Shown here: piece after piece, positions 51,029 to 59,606 of the stretch
Layout: each line of letters starts with the position of its first letter
Numbering within the stretch: the stretch's first letter is position 1
Assembly (NCBI RefSeq): GCF_013744875.1
Contig: NZ_CP059399.1
Span: 1,612,001-1,676,000, forward strand
Reading direction: 5' to 3'
Length of the DNA: 64,000 bases
Source: Nocardia huaxiensis
Lineage (GTDB): Bacteria; Actinomycetota; Actinomycetes; Mycobacteriales; Mycobacteriaceae
The notes under the pieces: model-generated
What the model was told of the DNA's origin: nothing
What the model saw: only the letters and a program-made list of their open reading frames with translations
Databases searched by the model: none
Position numbers and translations under genes: made by a program

Positions 51029-52579
51029 GTGGCCGTCCGTACCGCTGTAGCCACCCGGGCCGGAGGAGCCGGGCCGGTCGTCACGTCGGTCGCGCTGCTC
51101 ATGGTGGCGGCGACCTTCGTGCCGCTGGGCTACATCGTGTACATGCTGTTCTCCACCGGACTGCACGAGACGGCGGAGCTGATCTTCCGGCCGCGCGTCG
51201 GCGAACTGCTGCGCAATACCGTGAGCCTGGTGGTGATCACGGTGCCGATCTGCGTGGTGCTCGGCATCGGGCTGGCCTGGATCGTGGAGCGCACGGACGT
51301 GCCCGGCGCCGCGTGGTGGGGGCCGATATTCGCTGCGCCGCTGGCGGTTCCGGCGTTCGTGAACAGCTACGGGTGGGTGAGCGTGATCCCGTCGCTGCAC
51401 GGGCTGTGGGCGGGCGTGCTCATTGCCACCGTGTCGTACTTTCCGCTGGTCTATCTGCCCGCCGCCGCCACCCTGCGGCGGCTGGATCCGGCCGTGGAGG
51501 AATCGGCGCGGGCGCTGGGGTCGGGTCCGGTGCCGGTGTTCCTGCGAATCGTGTTGCCGCAGTTGCGATTGGCCATACTCGGCGGGGGACTGCTGATCTC
51601 GCTGCATCTGCTCGCCGAATACGGCGCGTTCGCCATGATCCGGTTCTCCACCTTCACCACAGCCATTTTCGAGACGTATCAGTCGAGTTTCGCTGGGCCC
51701 GCGGGTAGTTCGCTCGCCAGCGTCCTGGTGGTGTGCTGCCTGGTGCTGCTCGCCGGGGAGGCGGGCGCGCGCGGGAACGCCCGCTACGCGCGCATCGGCA
51801 GCGGTGTGCCGCGCGCTGCCGCCCGAGTTCGCCTGGGAGTGCGGGCGATTCCGGTCTTCCTGCTGTTGACGGCTGCGCTGGCGGCCTGCCTCGGGGTGCC
51901 GCTGTGGACCATCGTGCGCTGGCTGCGGCTCGGCGGCTCGGCCATCTGGGATATGGCCGATATCGGCGAAGCCCTCGGCCAGACACTGGGTTTGGCCGCC
52001 ACCGCCGCCGTGATCACCACGCTGTGCGCCTTCCCGGTGGCCTGGGTCGCGGTGCGCTCCACCTCCCGGTACGCGCGCATCATCGAGGGCTGCAACTACA
52101 TCACCAGCTCGCTGCCCGGCATCGTCATCGCGCTGGCCATGGTGACGGTGACCGTGCGCTGGCTGCCCGCGCTCTATCAGACGGCGTTCATGGTGCTGGC
52201 CGCCTACACGCTCATGTTCCTGCCGCGGGCGCTGGTCAATGTGCGGGCCGGGCTCGCACAGGTGCCGGTGGGCCTGGAGGAGGTGTCACGCGCGCTCGGG
52301 AAGTCCGGGGCCGCGACGTTCTTCCGGGTCACGCTGCGCTTGACCGCGCCCGCCGCGGCCTCGGCGGCGGCCATGGTGTTCGTGGCCGTCGCCACCGAAC
52401 TCACCGCCACGCTGCTGCTCGCGCCCAATGGGACGCGCACGCTCGCCATGCGGTTCTGGTCGCTGTCCAGCGAATTGGATTACGCGGCGGCCGCACCCTA
52501 CGCGCTGATCATGATCATTGCGGCGGTGCCGGTCACGTATCTGCTGTTCACCCAATCCAGGAAGGCGGCGGGAGTATGA
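51029..52579 (+). CDS. fbpB: Iron(III) ABC transporter permease
   Basis: Fused two-domain permease of 516 residues with about 12 membrane helices. Two EAA loops are visible, EESARALGSGPVPVFLRIVLP (about 155-175) and EEVSRALGKSGAATFFRVTLR (about 420-440), showing that the protein contains both halves of the channel. The GTG at 51029 is three bases after the fbpA stop; its ribosome site is weak, so translation is probably coupled. The stop overlaps the ATPase start (ATGA). Confidence 0.92.
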   Translation: MAVRTAVATRAGGAGPVVTSVALLMVAATFVPLGYIVYMLFSTGLHETAELIFRPRVGELLRNTVSLVVITVPICVVLGIGLAWIVERTDVPGAAWWGPIFAAPLAVPAFVNSYGWVSVIPSLHGLWAGVLIATVSYFPLVYLPAAATLRRLDPAVEESARALGSGPVPVFLRIVLPQLRLAILGGGLLISLHLLAEYGAFAMIRFSTFTTAIFETYQSSFAGPAGSSLASVLVVCCLVLLAGEAGARGNARYARIGSGVPRAAARVRLGVRAIPVFLLLTAALAACLGVPLWTIVRWLRLGGSAIWDMADIGEALGQTLGLAATAAVITTLCAFPVAWVAVRSTSRYARIIEGCNYITSSLPGIVIALAMVTVTVRWLPALYQTAFMVLAAYTLMFLPRALVNVRAGLAQVPVGLEEVSRALGKSGAATFFRVTLRLTAPAAASAAAMVFVAVATELTATLLLAPNGTRTLAMRFWSLSSELDYAAAAPYALIMIIAAVPVTYLLFTQSRKAAGV

Positions 52580-53685
52580 GTCGTCTTGTCGTAGACGCTG
52601 TTTCGAAGCGATTCGGGAGCGCGCAGGTGCTCGACGGCATCAGCCTCGACGTGCCCGACGGCAGCTCCACCGCCGTGGTCGGGTCCTCCGGCTGCGGGAA
52701 GACCACGCTGCTGCGGGTGATCGCCGGATTCGAGAACCCGGATGCGGGAACAGTTTCGGTGGGTGCGGAAACAGTTGTCCGCCAGGGATTCTCGCAACCA
52801 CCGCACCGGCGCAATATCGGCTACGTGGCCCAGGACGGCGCGCTGTTCCCGCACCTGACCGTCGGCCAGAACATCGCCTACGGTTTGAACGGCGGTCTGG
52901 CCGGACGCCGCCGCCATCGGCAGCGCGTGGCCGAACTCCTGGACATGGTCTCCCTGCCTTCCGACTACGCCGACCGTCGCCCGCATCAGCTCTCCGGCGG
53001 CCAGCAGCAGCGGGTGGCCCTGGCCCGCGCCCTCGCCCGCAAACCCGACCTCATGCTGCTCGACGAGCCCTTCAGCGCCCTCGACACCGGCTTGCGCGCC
53101 GCCACCCGGCAAGCCGTCGCCGACACCCTGCGCGCCGCCGGCATGACCAGCATCCTCGTCACCCACGACCAGGAGGAAGCCCTCTCCTTCGCCGACCAGG
53201 TGGCCGTCATGCGCACCGGCCGCTTCACTCAGGTCGGCACCCCCGAACAGGTCTACGCCACCCCCGCCGACCTGTTCACCGCCGGATTCCTCGGCGACAC
53301 AGTGCTTCTCGACGCCACCGTGCACAACGGCACCGCCGAAACAGCGTTGGGCCGCGTCCCGGTCCAGCCGAACGGCCCCGAGGGCGCGGCCACCGCCATG
53401 CTCCGTCCGGAACAGCTTGTGGCCCACGTGGTCTCGAACGGCGACTCGGGACGCGCCACAGTGCGGGCGGTCGAATTCCGCGGCGCGGACGTCATGCTCA
53501 GCCTGCAACTGGACGGCCGCGCCGACCCCATTCAGGTGCGCCGCGTCAGCGTCGCCGCCCCCGCCGTGGGCGATCGCGTCGACCTCGAAATACTCGGCGC
53601 CGCAGTCGCGTTCACCGACGAGCAGTGCGCCGTCACCGCACGGAAGGGCACGAGCGCCACGTCCGCCCTGGCTACCGCCTCCTGA
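52576..53685 (+). CDS. fbpC: Iron(III) ABC transporter ATP-binding protein
   Basis: ATPase of 369 residues. Walker A GSSGCGKTT is at 36-44, the Q-loop VAQDGALF, the signature LSGGQQQRVALARALA, Walker B LMLLDEPFSALD and the switch histidine in VTHDQEEA follow in order. A C-terminal TOBE-like domain (about 240-355) is present, as in CUT1/FbpC-type ATPases. Last gene of the iron importer operon, no clear hairpin after the stop. Confidence 0.94.
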   Translation: MSRLVVDAVSKRFGSAQVLDGISLDVPDGSSTAVVGSSGCGKTTLLRVIAGFENPDAGTVSVGAETVVRQGFSQPPHRRNIGYVAQDGALFPHLTVGQNIAYGLNGGLAGRRRHRQRVAELLDMVSLPSDYADRRPHQLSGGQQQRVALARALARKPDLMLLDEPFSALDTGLRAATRQAVADTLRAAGMTSILVTHDQEEALSFADQVAVMRTGRFTQVGTPEQVYATPADLFTAGFLGDTVLLDATVHNGTAETALGRVPVQPNGPEGAATAMLRPEQLVAHVVSNGDSGRATVRAVEFRGADVMLSLQLDGRADPIQVRRVSVAAPAVGDRVDLEILGAAVAFTDEQCAVTARKGTSATSALATAS

Positions 53686-53721
53686 TCTCCAGTACCCCGG
53701 TTGTGCCGCCTGACCTGCGGA

Positions 53722-53748
53722 TGTCACACCTCTGCGGGCTGTGTCGTC
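53722..53748 (+). promoter_or_regulatory. ECF41-type promoter
   Basis: TGTCACA (53722-53728) and CGTC (53745-53748) separated by exactly 16 bases, the spacing and sequence known for ECF41 sigma-factor promoters, which typically precede carboxymuconolactone decarboxylase-like, oxidoreductase or epimerase genes. The next gene is of the first type. No ECF41 sigma gene is in the window. Confidence 0.7.
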
Positions 53749-53794
53749 ATCTCGGTACAGCCCACTGAACAACACCGGACGAAAAGAGCAGATC

Positions 53795-54265
53795 ATGGAA
53801 CCGCGCTTCAACCTCTACGCCAACGACGTCGCCGCCAAGTTCAACAAGCGCCTCGTCACCGCCGCTCGCGTCATCGACGAGTCCACCCTGCCCAAGGCCA
53901 CCCAGGAACTGGTGAAGATCCGGTCCTCGCAGATCAACGGCTGCGGCATGTGCCTGGACATGCACACCAAGGATGCCGCGCACGCCGGGGAGACCCCGGT
54001 GCGGCTGGCCATGATCGCCGCCTGGCGTGAGTCCACCGTCTTCACCGACGCGGAGCGCGCCGCCCTCGCCCTCACCGAGGAAGGCACCCGGCTGGCCGAC
54101 GGGCGCGGCGGCATCACCGAGGACACCTGGGCGCAGGTGCGCAAGCACTACGACGAGGACCAGATCGGCGCGCTGATTTCGCTGGTCGCCACCATCAATG
54201 CCTGGAACCGGCTGAATGTCATCGCCGGCCTGGCCGGTGGGGAGTACGTGCCCGGTCAGTGGTGA
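53795..54265 (+). CDS. Carboxymuconolactone decarboxylase/AhpD-like protein
   Basis: Helical protein of 156 residues with the alkylhydroperoxidase core INGCGMCLDMHTKDA: Cys50, Cys53 and His57 form the CxxCxxxH site of AhpD-like peroxidases. It should reduce peroxides or act in thiol redox relay. The start ATG 53795 follows AAAGAG. It sits 46 bases after an ECF41-type promoter, the known genomic partner of this family, and alone as a gene. Confidence 0.9.
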   Translation: MEPRFNLYANDVAAKFNKRLVTAARVIDESTLPKATQELVKIRSSQINGCGMCLDMHTKDAAHAGETPVRLAMIAAWRESTVFTDAERAALALTEEGTRLADGRGGITEDTWAQVRKHYDEDQIGALISLVATINAWNRLNVIAGLAGGEYVPGQW

Positions 54266-54269
54266 AGGA

Positions 54270-54298
54270 CTGACACCCGTGTGGCGGCCACCTATATT
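54270..54298 (+). promoter_or_regulatory. Sigma-70-type promoter of secreted protein gene
   Basis: CTGACA (54270-54275) and TATATT (54293-54298) with a 17-bp spacer; a clean vegetative promoter. The 5' leader would be about 40 nt, ending with AGGAG before the GTG. Confidence 0.65.
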
Positions 54299-54343
54299 GA
54301 CGCGAGGACCGAACCGTCCAGCTTGTTCCGAATAGGAGATCCG

Positions 54344-54703
54344 GTGCGCCGCACACTGTTCCTCACATCCGCTCTCATCGCCGCCGCCTGCGCCGCGGGT
54401 CCGATGGCCGCCGCGCAACCGGCGGCCGGTGACTCCGCGCTGCGGGTCCAGGCGGTGTGGGGGCCGGAACAGTTCCCCATCGCGGGCGTGATCGTCGACA
54501 TCGCTTCCTGCGCAGGCGGACCCACGCTCGCCACCGTCACCACCGGGGACGACGGCACCGCCACCTTCACCGGCGGCGCGGGCTGCTATCGCGTGGCGGC
54601 CACTCCCATGAGCGGCTGCTCGGTCGACGGCGACCACGCCCAGCAGGTCACCACCATGCCCGGCGTCACGCCGACCGCCACCTTCCGATTCCGCTGCGCC
54701 TGA
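54344..54703 (+). CDS. Small secreted protein
   Basis: Exported protein of 119 residues with a signal peptide (MRRTLFLTSALIAAACAAGPMAAAQ) and a likely cleavage after AAAQ. The mature part has four cysteines and a beta-rich pattern (VQAVWGPEQFPIAGVIVDIASC...CYRVAATPMSGC...FRFRC), similar in style to prealbumin- or SpaA-like carboxypeptidase-regulatory folds of small secreted actinobacterial proteins. GTG 54344 follows AGGAG. Function unknown. Confidence 0.75.
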   Translation: MRRTLFLTSALIAAACAAGPMAAAQPAAGDSALRVQAVWGPEQFPIAGVIVDIASCAGGPTLATVTTGDDGTATFTGGAGCYRVAATPMSGCSVDGDHAQQVTTMPGVTPTATFRFRCA

Positions 54704-54742
54704 TCCGCCCGGAACACCCGGATTCAGGTCTACCGTGAAGAG

Positions 54743-55342
54743 ATGGCGGACAAGGACCCGGCACTCGATCTGATGGAGCGGGCGGTCGCCCAGATGGCCG
54801 ACGTCATCGCCGCGATCCGCCCCGATCAGGCGGAACTGCCCACCCCGTGCGAGAACTGGCCGGTGCGCCGCGTGCTCGGCCACCTGCTCGGCCAGATCCT
54901 GCCCAACTTCACCGTCGCGGCCCGCGGCGCAACCCCCGACTGGCAGGCGTCCGAGGAAGAATTCGGCCCCGACTGGGCCGCCGAATTCCGCACCCGCGCA
55001 GCCGAACTGCTCGCCGCCTGGCACAGCGCCGACCTCGACGGCGAAGCCCCGGTCCCCGGTGGCGGCACCGCCCCGCTGCGCGCCCGCACCGACCAGCAGA
55101 TCACCGAATTCGCCATGCACGCCTGGGATCTCACCCGCGCCACCGGCCAGGACCGCGAGCTCGACCCGGAACTCGCCGAACACGGCCTGGCCTGGTCGAA
55201 GCGAATTCTCGAGCCCGAATTCCGAGGCACGGGAAAGGCTTTCGGCCTGGAGATCCCCGTCCCCGACGACGCCTCCGCCTACGACCGACTGGCGGGCTGG
55301 TTCGGCCGCGACCCGCACTGGAAGCCCGGCCTGACCGGCTGA
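54743..55342 (+). CDS. TIGR03086-family DinB-like metal protein
   Basis: Protein of 199 residues of the mycothiol/maleylpyruvate isomerase-like DinB group. Conserved pattern PTPCENWPVRRVLGHLLGQILPNF (about 32-55) with the metal histidine, and FAMHAWDLTRATGQ (about 123-136) with the second. The SCP2 tail seen in the gene at 8397 is absent. Likely metal-dependent thiol transferase fold; substrate unknown. Confidence 0.82.
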   Translation: MADKDPALDLMERAVAQMADVIAAIRPDQAELPTPCENWPVRRVLGHLLGQILPNFTVAARGATPDWQASEEEFGPDWAAEFRTRAAELLAAWHSADLDGEAPVPGGGTAPLRARTDQQITEFAMHAWDLTRATGQDRELDPELAEHGLAWSKRILEPEFRGTGKAFGLEIPVPDDASAYDRLAGWFGRDPHWKPGLTG

Positions 55343-55409
55343 CGCCGTACCGGTCGCCCGGTGCTGGTGAATTGCGCTGGTACACAGTGCTTCTCCACGC
55401 AGCTATACC

Positions 55410-55477
55410 CGTCATTCCGGCGTGCTTCGGCTGGAATCCACTGGGTGGATCCCGGCCAAGAGCACGCCGGGATGACG
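55410..55477. repeat. Long palindromic element
   Basis: Two arms of about 31 bases (55410-55440 and 55446-55477) around the loop CTGGG form an almost complete hairpin. The right arm in reverse complement matches icmF 37690-37723 with 2 mismatches in 34. It is a dispersed palindromic repeat, probably with many copies in the genome. Confidence 0.8.
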
Positions 55478-55518
55478 TGGTGGGCTGATGCCGCGATGAC
55501 GTGGCGGGCTGAGGTCGG
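55471..55518 (+). repeat. 24-nt tandem repeat
   Basis: Two adjoining 24-base units beginning GATGACGTGG agree at 20 positions. The first unit overlaps the end of the palindromic element. Confidence 0.55.
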
Positions 55519-55687
55519 CCAGGTTGGGGTTTGGCGCGTCGGTTCGGTTGCGAGGTCTGCGGGACGAATGTGGTCAGGATCACGCGTGCCGATGATGCTC
55601 GACAGGTCGCTGTTACCCTCGTATTCAGATAGCTGTTGCTCTGCTGTAGCGCGATAGGCGTCGCATCACCGAGGGTTAGGTGGCGAG

Positions 55688-57091
55688 ATGGACGCGAGGT
55701 TCGCGTTGGCGCATTCGACAAATGAGGCTGCCTGGCCGGAACTGCGCAGGTACGCCGGGCGCATCGAGGCTGTCGCGGCCTTTCTGGGCGCGGTGGTCGC
55801 CGGGTTGTTGCTGCTCGCGCCGCTCGACCTCGGGCGCACCGCGAGCGGGCCGATCCTGCAATTGGATCTGCTGGTTGTGAACATGCCCCGCGCCGCGGCG
55901 GCGGGCGCGGTGTTCGCGGTGGTCAGTGCCGGACTGTCGGTGGCGCTGGGGCGCCGGGCCGCGTGGATCGCCTCGCTCGGCAGCGCGGCCGTCCTGCTCG
56001 TCGGCCATCTCTTCGACCGGGCCGAAGCCACCGCGGGCACGCTGACCACGGTCAATTACATCGACGCGATCTTCAGCGGCATCCTTCTCGGTGCGCTCGC
56101 CATCGCGGTGCTCGGCCGCCCGCCCGCCATGACCGCCTATCTGATCGGGGCGCTGGCCAGCGTTCTGGTCGGCGACCTCACCGCGCTGCCCGCACCCGGC
56201 AGCGCGAACCGGCCATTCATCGAATGGGCCTCCAGCGACACCCCACCCGTCTGGTTCGTGGCGCTCGCCGTCATCGCACTCATCGCGGCGACCGCGGCCC
56301 AGGTGCAGGAACCCGCGCCCGAGGACGACAACACCGATCTGCCCATCGGCCCGATCGTCGCCGCGCTGCTGCTCGTGACCACCACGGCGGTGACCACCGA
56401 ATGGTTCGTCCGCCATGCCGAGAACACCGTGAATCTCGGTGTGGCCGTGGGCGTGACGATCGCCGGTGCGCTGCTCGCCGCGTTCCTGCTGCCCGGCCGG
56501 GACGGGGCGCTGGTACTGCTGGCGGTCCCGCTGACCGCTGCCGGCAGCGCCATCATCGCGGTGCCGCGCCCGGACTGGACCGCTCCGCTCCCGCTCATCG
56601 CGGTCGCCGCGGGCTACTACCTCGGCCGCCGGTTGCCGGTGCCCTGGCTCGGGCTCGCGGGCTGCGCGGCGCTGTCGGTGTTCGCCGCGCTCACCGCGCC
56701 GCTCGGGCATCGCCACGAACTCGTCCCGATCATCGGGATCACCGTGCTCGGACTGCTCTACGGTTTCTGCTTCGCCGCCGCGCTCCCGTCGGAGGCCATC
56801 GGCGTGGTGGTGGCTCTCAGCGTTCTGCTGGTGCCGGGTCTGGTCATCGCACTGCGCGGCCACAGCCTGGGCCGGGTCGCGTATTCGGCGCACTGGTACC
56901 GCGATCCGAACGGACTGGTCACCGCCGGCGCCGGATGGCTGGCCCTGGCCGTCACGGTGGGTTGCGCCGCGGCGCTGTCCATCCTGTACAGATTCCGGAC
57001 CACTACGGCGGCAACGTTTTTCGCCACCGTTTCAGCGAATCGCCGTCACCTGTCGAAGCGTTCGTTCACCCACTCCAGCGCATCGGAGTAG
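55688..57091 (+). CDS. Polytopic membrane protein of unknown function
   Basis: A 467-residue protein with about 12 to 14 hydrophobic helices and short loops; the N terminus (MDARFALAHSTNEAAWPELRRYAGR) is cytosolic. There is a hydrophilic segment QVQEPAPEDDNTDLP at about 203-220. It has no transporter signature that I recognise. ATG follows AGGTGG. The 3' end overlaps the convergent lipase gene by 46 bases. Confidence 0.75.
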   Translation: MDARFALAHSTNEAAWPELRRYAGRIEAVAAFLGAVVAGLLLLAPLDLGRTASGPILQLDLLVVNMPRAAAAGAVFAVVSAGLSVALGRRAAWIASLGSAAVLLVGHLFDRAEATAGTLTTVNYIDAIFSGILLGALAIAVLGRPPAMTAYLIGALASVLVGDLTALPAPGSANRPFIEWASSDTPPVWFVALAVIALIAATAAQVQEPAPEDDNTDLPIGPIVAALLLVTTTAVTTEWFVRHAENTVNLGVAVGVTIAGALLAAFLLPGRDGALVLLAVPLTAAGSAIIAVPRPDWTAPLPLIAVAAGYYLGRRLPVPWLGLAGCAALSVFAALTAPLGHRHELVPIIGITVLGLLYGFCFAAALPSEAIGVVVALSVLLVPGLVIALRGHSLGRVAYSAHWYRDPNGLVTAGAGWLALAVTVGCAAALSILYRFRTTTAATFFATVSANRRHLSKRSFTHSSASE

Positions 57092-58326
57092 GACGCGTCC
57101 AGCACCCCGCGATGGTCCACGCCCGGATAGCCGCGGTACTGCACCGGCTGCCCGGACACGCGCTGCCGCGCCACCATGGCCTCGGTGGCCGGCGCGGGCA
57201 CCGTGGTGTCGGCGCGGCCCTGTAGAACCAGCAGCGGGGGAGTGAAAGACAATGTGCTGGGGTCGTTTTCGTTCAGCACCCGGACCAGGGCCGAGGAATC
57301 TCCGGTGGGGGAGAAGATCTCGGCGGCCGGAATTCCACCCCATTCCTCGGGCCGCCGCAACTGCCCGATGCAGCCGGTGTCGGCCAGCGGCAGCAGCGCC
57401 TCGGTGTCCGGGGTGAGGAAGCGGCTCGGCTCGATTGCCGCCACCGTCTGCGCGCCCCGGATGATCAGCGGCAGAAAGGAAGTCGCGCCCCCGGTGACCG
57501 GGCCGAGCGCGGCCGACGCCCCCAGTGCGGTGGCCACCCGGGCCGCCTGCAACCCGACGCCCTGATGCGAGGCCGGGGCCATGGCGACCGCGCCGAGCAA
57601 TCGCAGCTCCGGCGCCCACTGCTGGGCCTGCGCGGCGGTGAACACGGCCGCCTGCCCGCCCTGCGAATGCCCCACCGCCACCCAGCGGGTCCCGATGTTC
57701 GGATCGATTTCCCTTGCGGCCCTTGCCATATCGGTGACCGCGCGCTGCTCGGCCGGGCCGATCAGATACCCGTGCGGCCCCGGCGTCCCGAGCCCCTGAT
57801 AGTCGGTCTGCGCCACCGCGTACCCGGCGGCCACCCAGCGGGCCTGCACGGTGCGCACGAGCGCGGTGTAGTCGTGCGCCGGGAACGCCTCCGACGTATC
57901 CAGTGACGGCGCACAGATATCCGCGACCCCGGTGGTCCCGTGCGCCCAGGAGATCAACGGCCAGCCGCCCTCGGGCGGGGTGCCCTCCGGCACGGCCAGG
58001 GTGCCCGACACGGGTACCGTGCGCCCCTGCATGTCCACCGAGCGGTACAGGACCAGATAGTTCTCCGCCCCGGGCAGTCCCGGCTCGCCGATGATCGGCC
58101 GCAGCTGGATCACCGAGCCGTGCGTCCCGGCCACGCGATCCGCATCCGGCAGATAGAAGGCGGTGGGGGCGTTCTCTCCCGAAATCGGTAGCGCCCCAGC
58201 GTTTCCGGTCGCGGCGATCGATCCGGCGAGCACGGCGGCCAGAGTCGTCGACACGATTCCGGCACTCGTGCGTCGGGCATCGCGTCGCGTCTGCGACCGT
58301 GCCCTCGCGGTTTCGATCTCCGGCAT
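57046..58326 (-). CDS. Secretory lipase (LIP family)
   Basis: Exported alpha/beta-hydrolase of 426 residues of the secretory lipase family. A signal region (about 18-46, AGIVSTTLAAVLAGSIAATGNAGA) precedes the mature protein. The nucleophile is Ser221 in GHSQGG, a later aspartate occurs in VLQGRADTTVP, and the histidine in YPGVDHRG near the C terminus completes the triad. Oxyanion and lid features are as in fungal/actinobacterial LIP enzymes. ATG 58326 is preferred; the frame extends to 58437. Probably hydrolyses triglycerides or host lipids outside the cell. Confidence 0.9.
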   Translation of the reverse strand: MPEIETARARSQTRRDARRTSAGIVSTTLAAVLAGSIAATGNAGALPISGENAPTAFYLPDADRVAGTHGSVIQLRPIIGEPGLPGAENYLVLYRSVDMQGRTVPVSGTLAVPEGTPPEGGWPLISWAHGTTGVADICAPSLDTSEAFPAHDYTALVRTVQARWVAAGYAVAQTDYQGLGTPGPHGYLIGPAEQRAVTDMARAAREIDPNIGTRWVAVGHSQGGQAAVFTAAQAQQWAPELRLLGAVAMAPASHQGVGLQAARVATALGASAALGPVTGGATSFLPLIIRGAQTVAAIEPSRFLTPDTEALLPLADTGCIGQLRRPEEWGGIPAAEIFSPTGDSSALVRVLNENDPSTLSFTPPLLVLQGRADTTVPAPATEAMVARQRVSGQPVQYRGYPGVDHRGVLDASYSDALEWVNERFDR

Positions 58327-58465
58327 GACCAGAACATACCGGTCCGTCTGACTATTGAGCGGCAAGGCAACGCGCCCCGATCCGTGCCGTGTATGCCCTC
58401 TACGGTGTCGGCCCTGTCGATTGACATCGGATATCACCGCTGGTAGCAGCCCCTCGAATGAGCAA

Positions 58466-58494
58466 GGCCCCGACCGTGATTCACGGCCGGGGCC
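58466..58494 (-). terminator. Terminator after the 23-codon gene
   Basis: Stem of 13 bp with one mismatch (GGCCCCG-x-CCGTG with its complement) and the loop ATT, 15 bases downstream of the small gene's stop. Confidence 0.75.
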
Positions 58495-58509
58495 CAGACT
58501 CGAACAGCG

Positions 58510-58581
58510 CTACAGCATCGAACTGATACCGCTGAGCAGGACGGGAAGGATGGCACCGAGGATTCCGGGCACACTACTCAT
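58510..58581 (-). CDS. 23-residue hydrophobic peptide
   Basis: Free-standing tiny gene flanked by terminators on both sides. The ATG at 58581 has GGAAAGG eight bases upstream, and the stop is TAG at 58510-58512. The peptide begins MSSVPGILGAIL and ends GISSML, without any charged residue and with Gly, Ser and Pro spaced among Ile, Leu and Val, which suggests a membrane-active or secreted helix. Length and composition recall type I toxins, phenol-soluble modulins or leaderless bacteriocins, but no family is recognised. A real gene is supported by its ribosome site, its own terminator, and the lack of any other use of this DNA. Confidence 0.6.
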   Translation of the reverse strand: MSSVPGILGAILPVLLSGISSML

Positions 58582-58634
58582 GAGACCGACCTTTCCATCG
58601 TGGGTGACCAGCGAAAATCAGTCTAGGTCCAGAC

Positions 58635-58678
58635 AAGAGAAGGCCCCGATCGCGAATCGCGGATCGGGGCCTTCTCTT
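58635..58678 (-). terminator. Terminator of tRNA-Arg
   Basis: A perfect 16-bp stem (AAGAGAAGGCCCCGAT and its complement) with a 12-nt loop, three bases after the tRNA gene in the minus direction. Confidence 0.85.
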
Positions 58679-58681
58679 CGG

Positions 58682-58754
58682 TGCCCTCGGCAGGATTCGA
58701 ACCTGCGGCCTTCTGCTCCGGAGGCAGACGCTCTATCCCCTGAGCTACGAGGGC
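58682..58754 (-). tRNA. tRNA-Arg(CCG)
   Basis: A 73-nt cloverleaf on the minus strand. Acceptor GCCCTCG pairs with CGAGGGC, the anticodon loop holds CCG for CGG codons, and the T arm GCAGG-TTCGAAT-CCTGC is standard. No encoded CCA. Neighbouring argS on the other side is a known arrangement in mycobacteria. Confidence 0.96.
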
Positions 58755-58868
58755 GGGATAGACCCTCTCGGTGTTCCCCGAGCGGGCTGGGAAAGCGTAT
58801 CGCATGGACTGCGCTGCGCCAAAAACATTTCCGGACCGGGTGTTTTGCGGCACCCGGTCCGGTCGTGC

Positions 58869-59606
58869 TCAGTTCATCGGAAGCGGGGACGCGCCGCGTT
58901 CGGTGAGCATGGTGGTCATCAGCTGGGACTCGCCCGCTTGGGTTTTGGCCATGCTGGAGGCCAGGGCGCGCACCGCTTCGGTGTCGGCGTGCTCGGTGGC
59001 GTACTCGATCATCGGCATGCCGCCCTGATGGTGGCGCAGCATCAGCTGGAGGAAGAGCGTGTCCAGGGCCGGGCCGGTGGCCTTGCCCAGATTCGCCAGC
59101 TCCTCGTTGGAGGCCATGCCGGGCATGGCCTGCACCGGGCCGGTGTGGCCGGTGGTGGACCCGCCGCCGTGATGGCCGGAGCCGGACGCGGTCGTCATCC
59201 AGCCCATGTAGCCGCCCGTCGCGAGTTGCGGCTCGTCCCACATCTGCAGCCAGCCCTGCATACGCCCGGCCTGGCTCTGCTGGGTGGTGAGAATGTCGTA
59301 GGCCAGCCGCTTCACCGCGGGATCGGTGGAACCGCTGAAGGCCACCGCCGACATCTCCACCGCCTGCTGGTGGTGCACGGACATGTCCTGGCAGAAGCCG
59401 ATGTCCACCGGATTCGGGGTGGCATCCGCCTTGCTGTCCAAGGGGATTCGCACCAGCACGCCCAGGGCGACACCCAGCAGCAGCACGCCGATCACGCCGA
59501 GGATCAGCAGTGCGGTGCGCTGACCGCCGCGCGTGGGCGCGCCGGAGTCGGCGGGCTCGTTGCCGCCGGGTTCACCGCTCGCGTCGTCGGGCACCAGCGG
59601 CGCCAT
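58869..59606 (-). CDS. DUF305 membrane-anchored protein
   Basis: A 245-residue protein with one N-terminal membrane helix (ALLILGVIGVLLLGVALGVLV, about 31-52) and an extracytoplasmic helical domain of the DUF305 family, with the repeated His-Met-rich motifs DMSVHHQQAVEMS and LQLMLRHHQGGMPMIEYA. These ferritin-like motifs may bind copper or other metals. A His/Gly stretch (GHHGGGSTTGHTG) separates them. It overlaps the upstream DUF3105 stop (TGATG or GTGATG), so translation is coupled. Confidence 0.85.
   Translation of the reverse strand: MAPLVPDDASGEPGGNEPADSGAPTRGGQRTALLILGVIGVLLLGVALGVLVRIPLDSKADATPNPVDIGFCQDMSVHHQQAVEMSAVAFSGSTDPAVKRLAYDILTTQQSQAGRMQGWLQMWDEPQLATGGYMGWMTTASGSGHHGGGSTTGHTGPVQAMPGMASNEELANLGKATGPALDTLFLQLMLRHHQGGMPMIEYATEHADTEAVRALASSMAKTQAGESQLMTTMLTERGASPLPMN

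Larger units (their letters stand above)
55343..55687. other. Intergenic region with repeats
   Basis: These 345 bases contain the palindromic element at 55410-55477 and a tandem 24-nt repeat at 55471-55518. No gene is supported; the translation of the palindrome (GIHWVDPGQEHAGMT) is the mark of a repeat and not of a protein. The promoter of the next gene is not obvious. Confidence 0.6.

Noticed and set aside
55410..55477. Possible CRISPR or transposon terminal repeat
   Set aside because: It is a single palindrome with one partial copy elsewhere, without spacer-repeat periodicity, transposase or target-site duplication.
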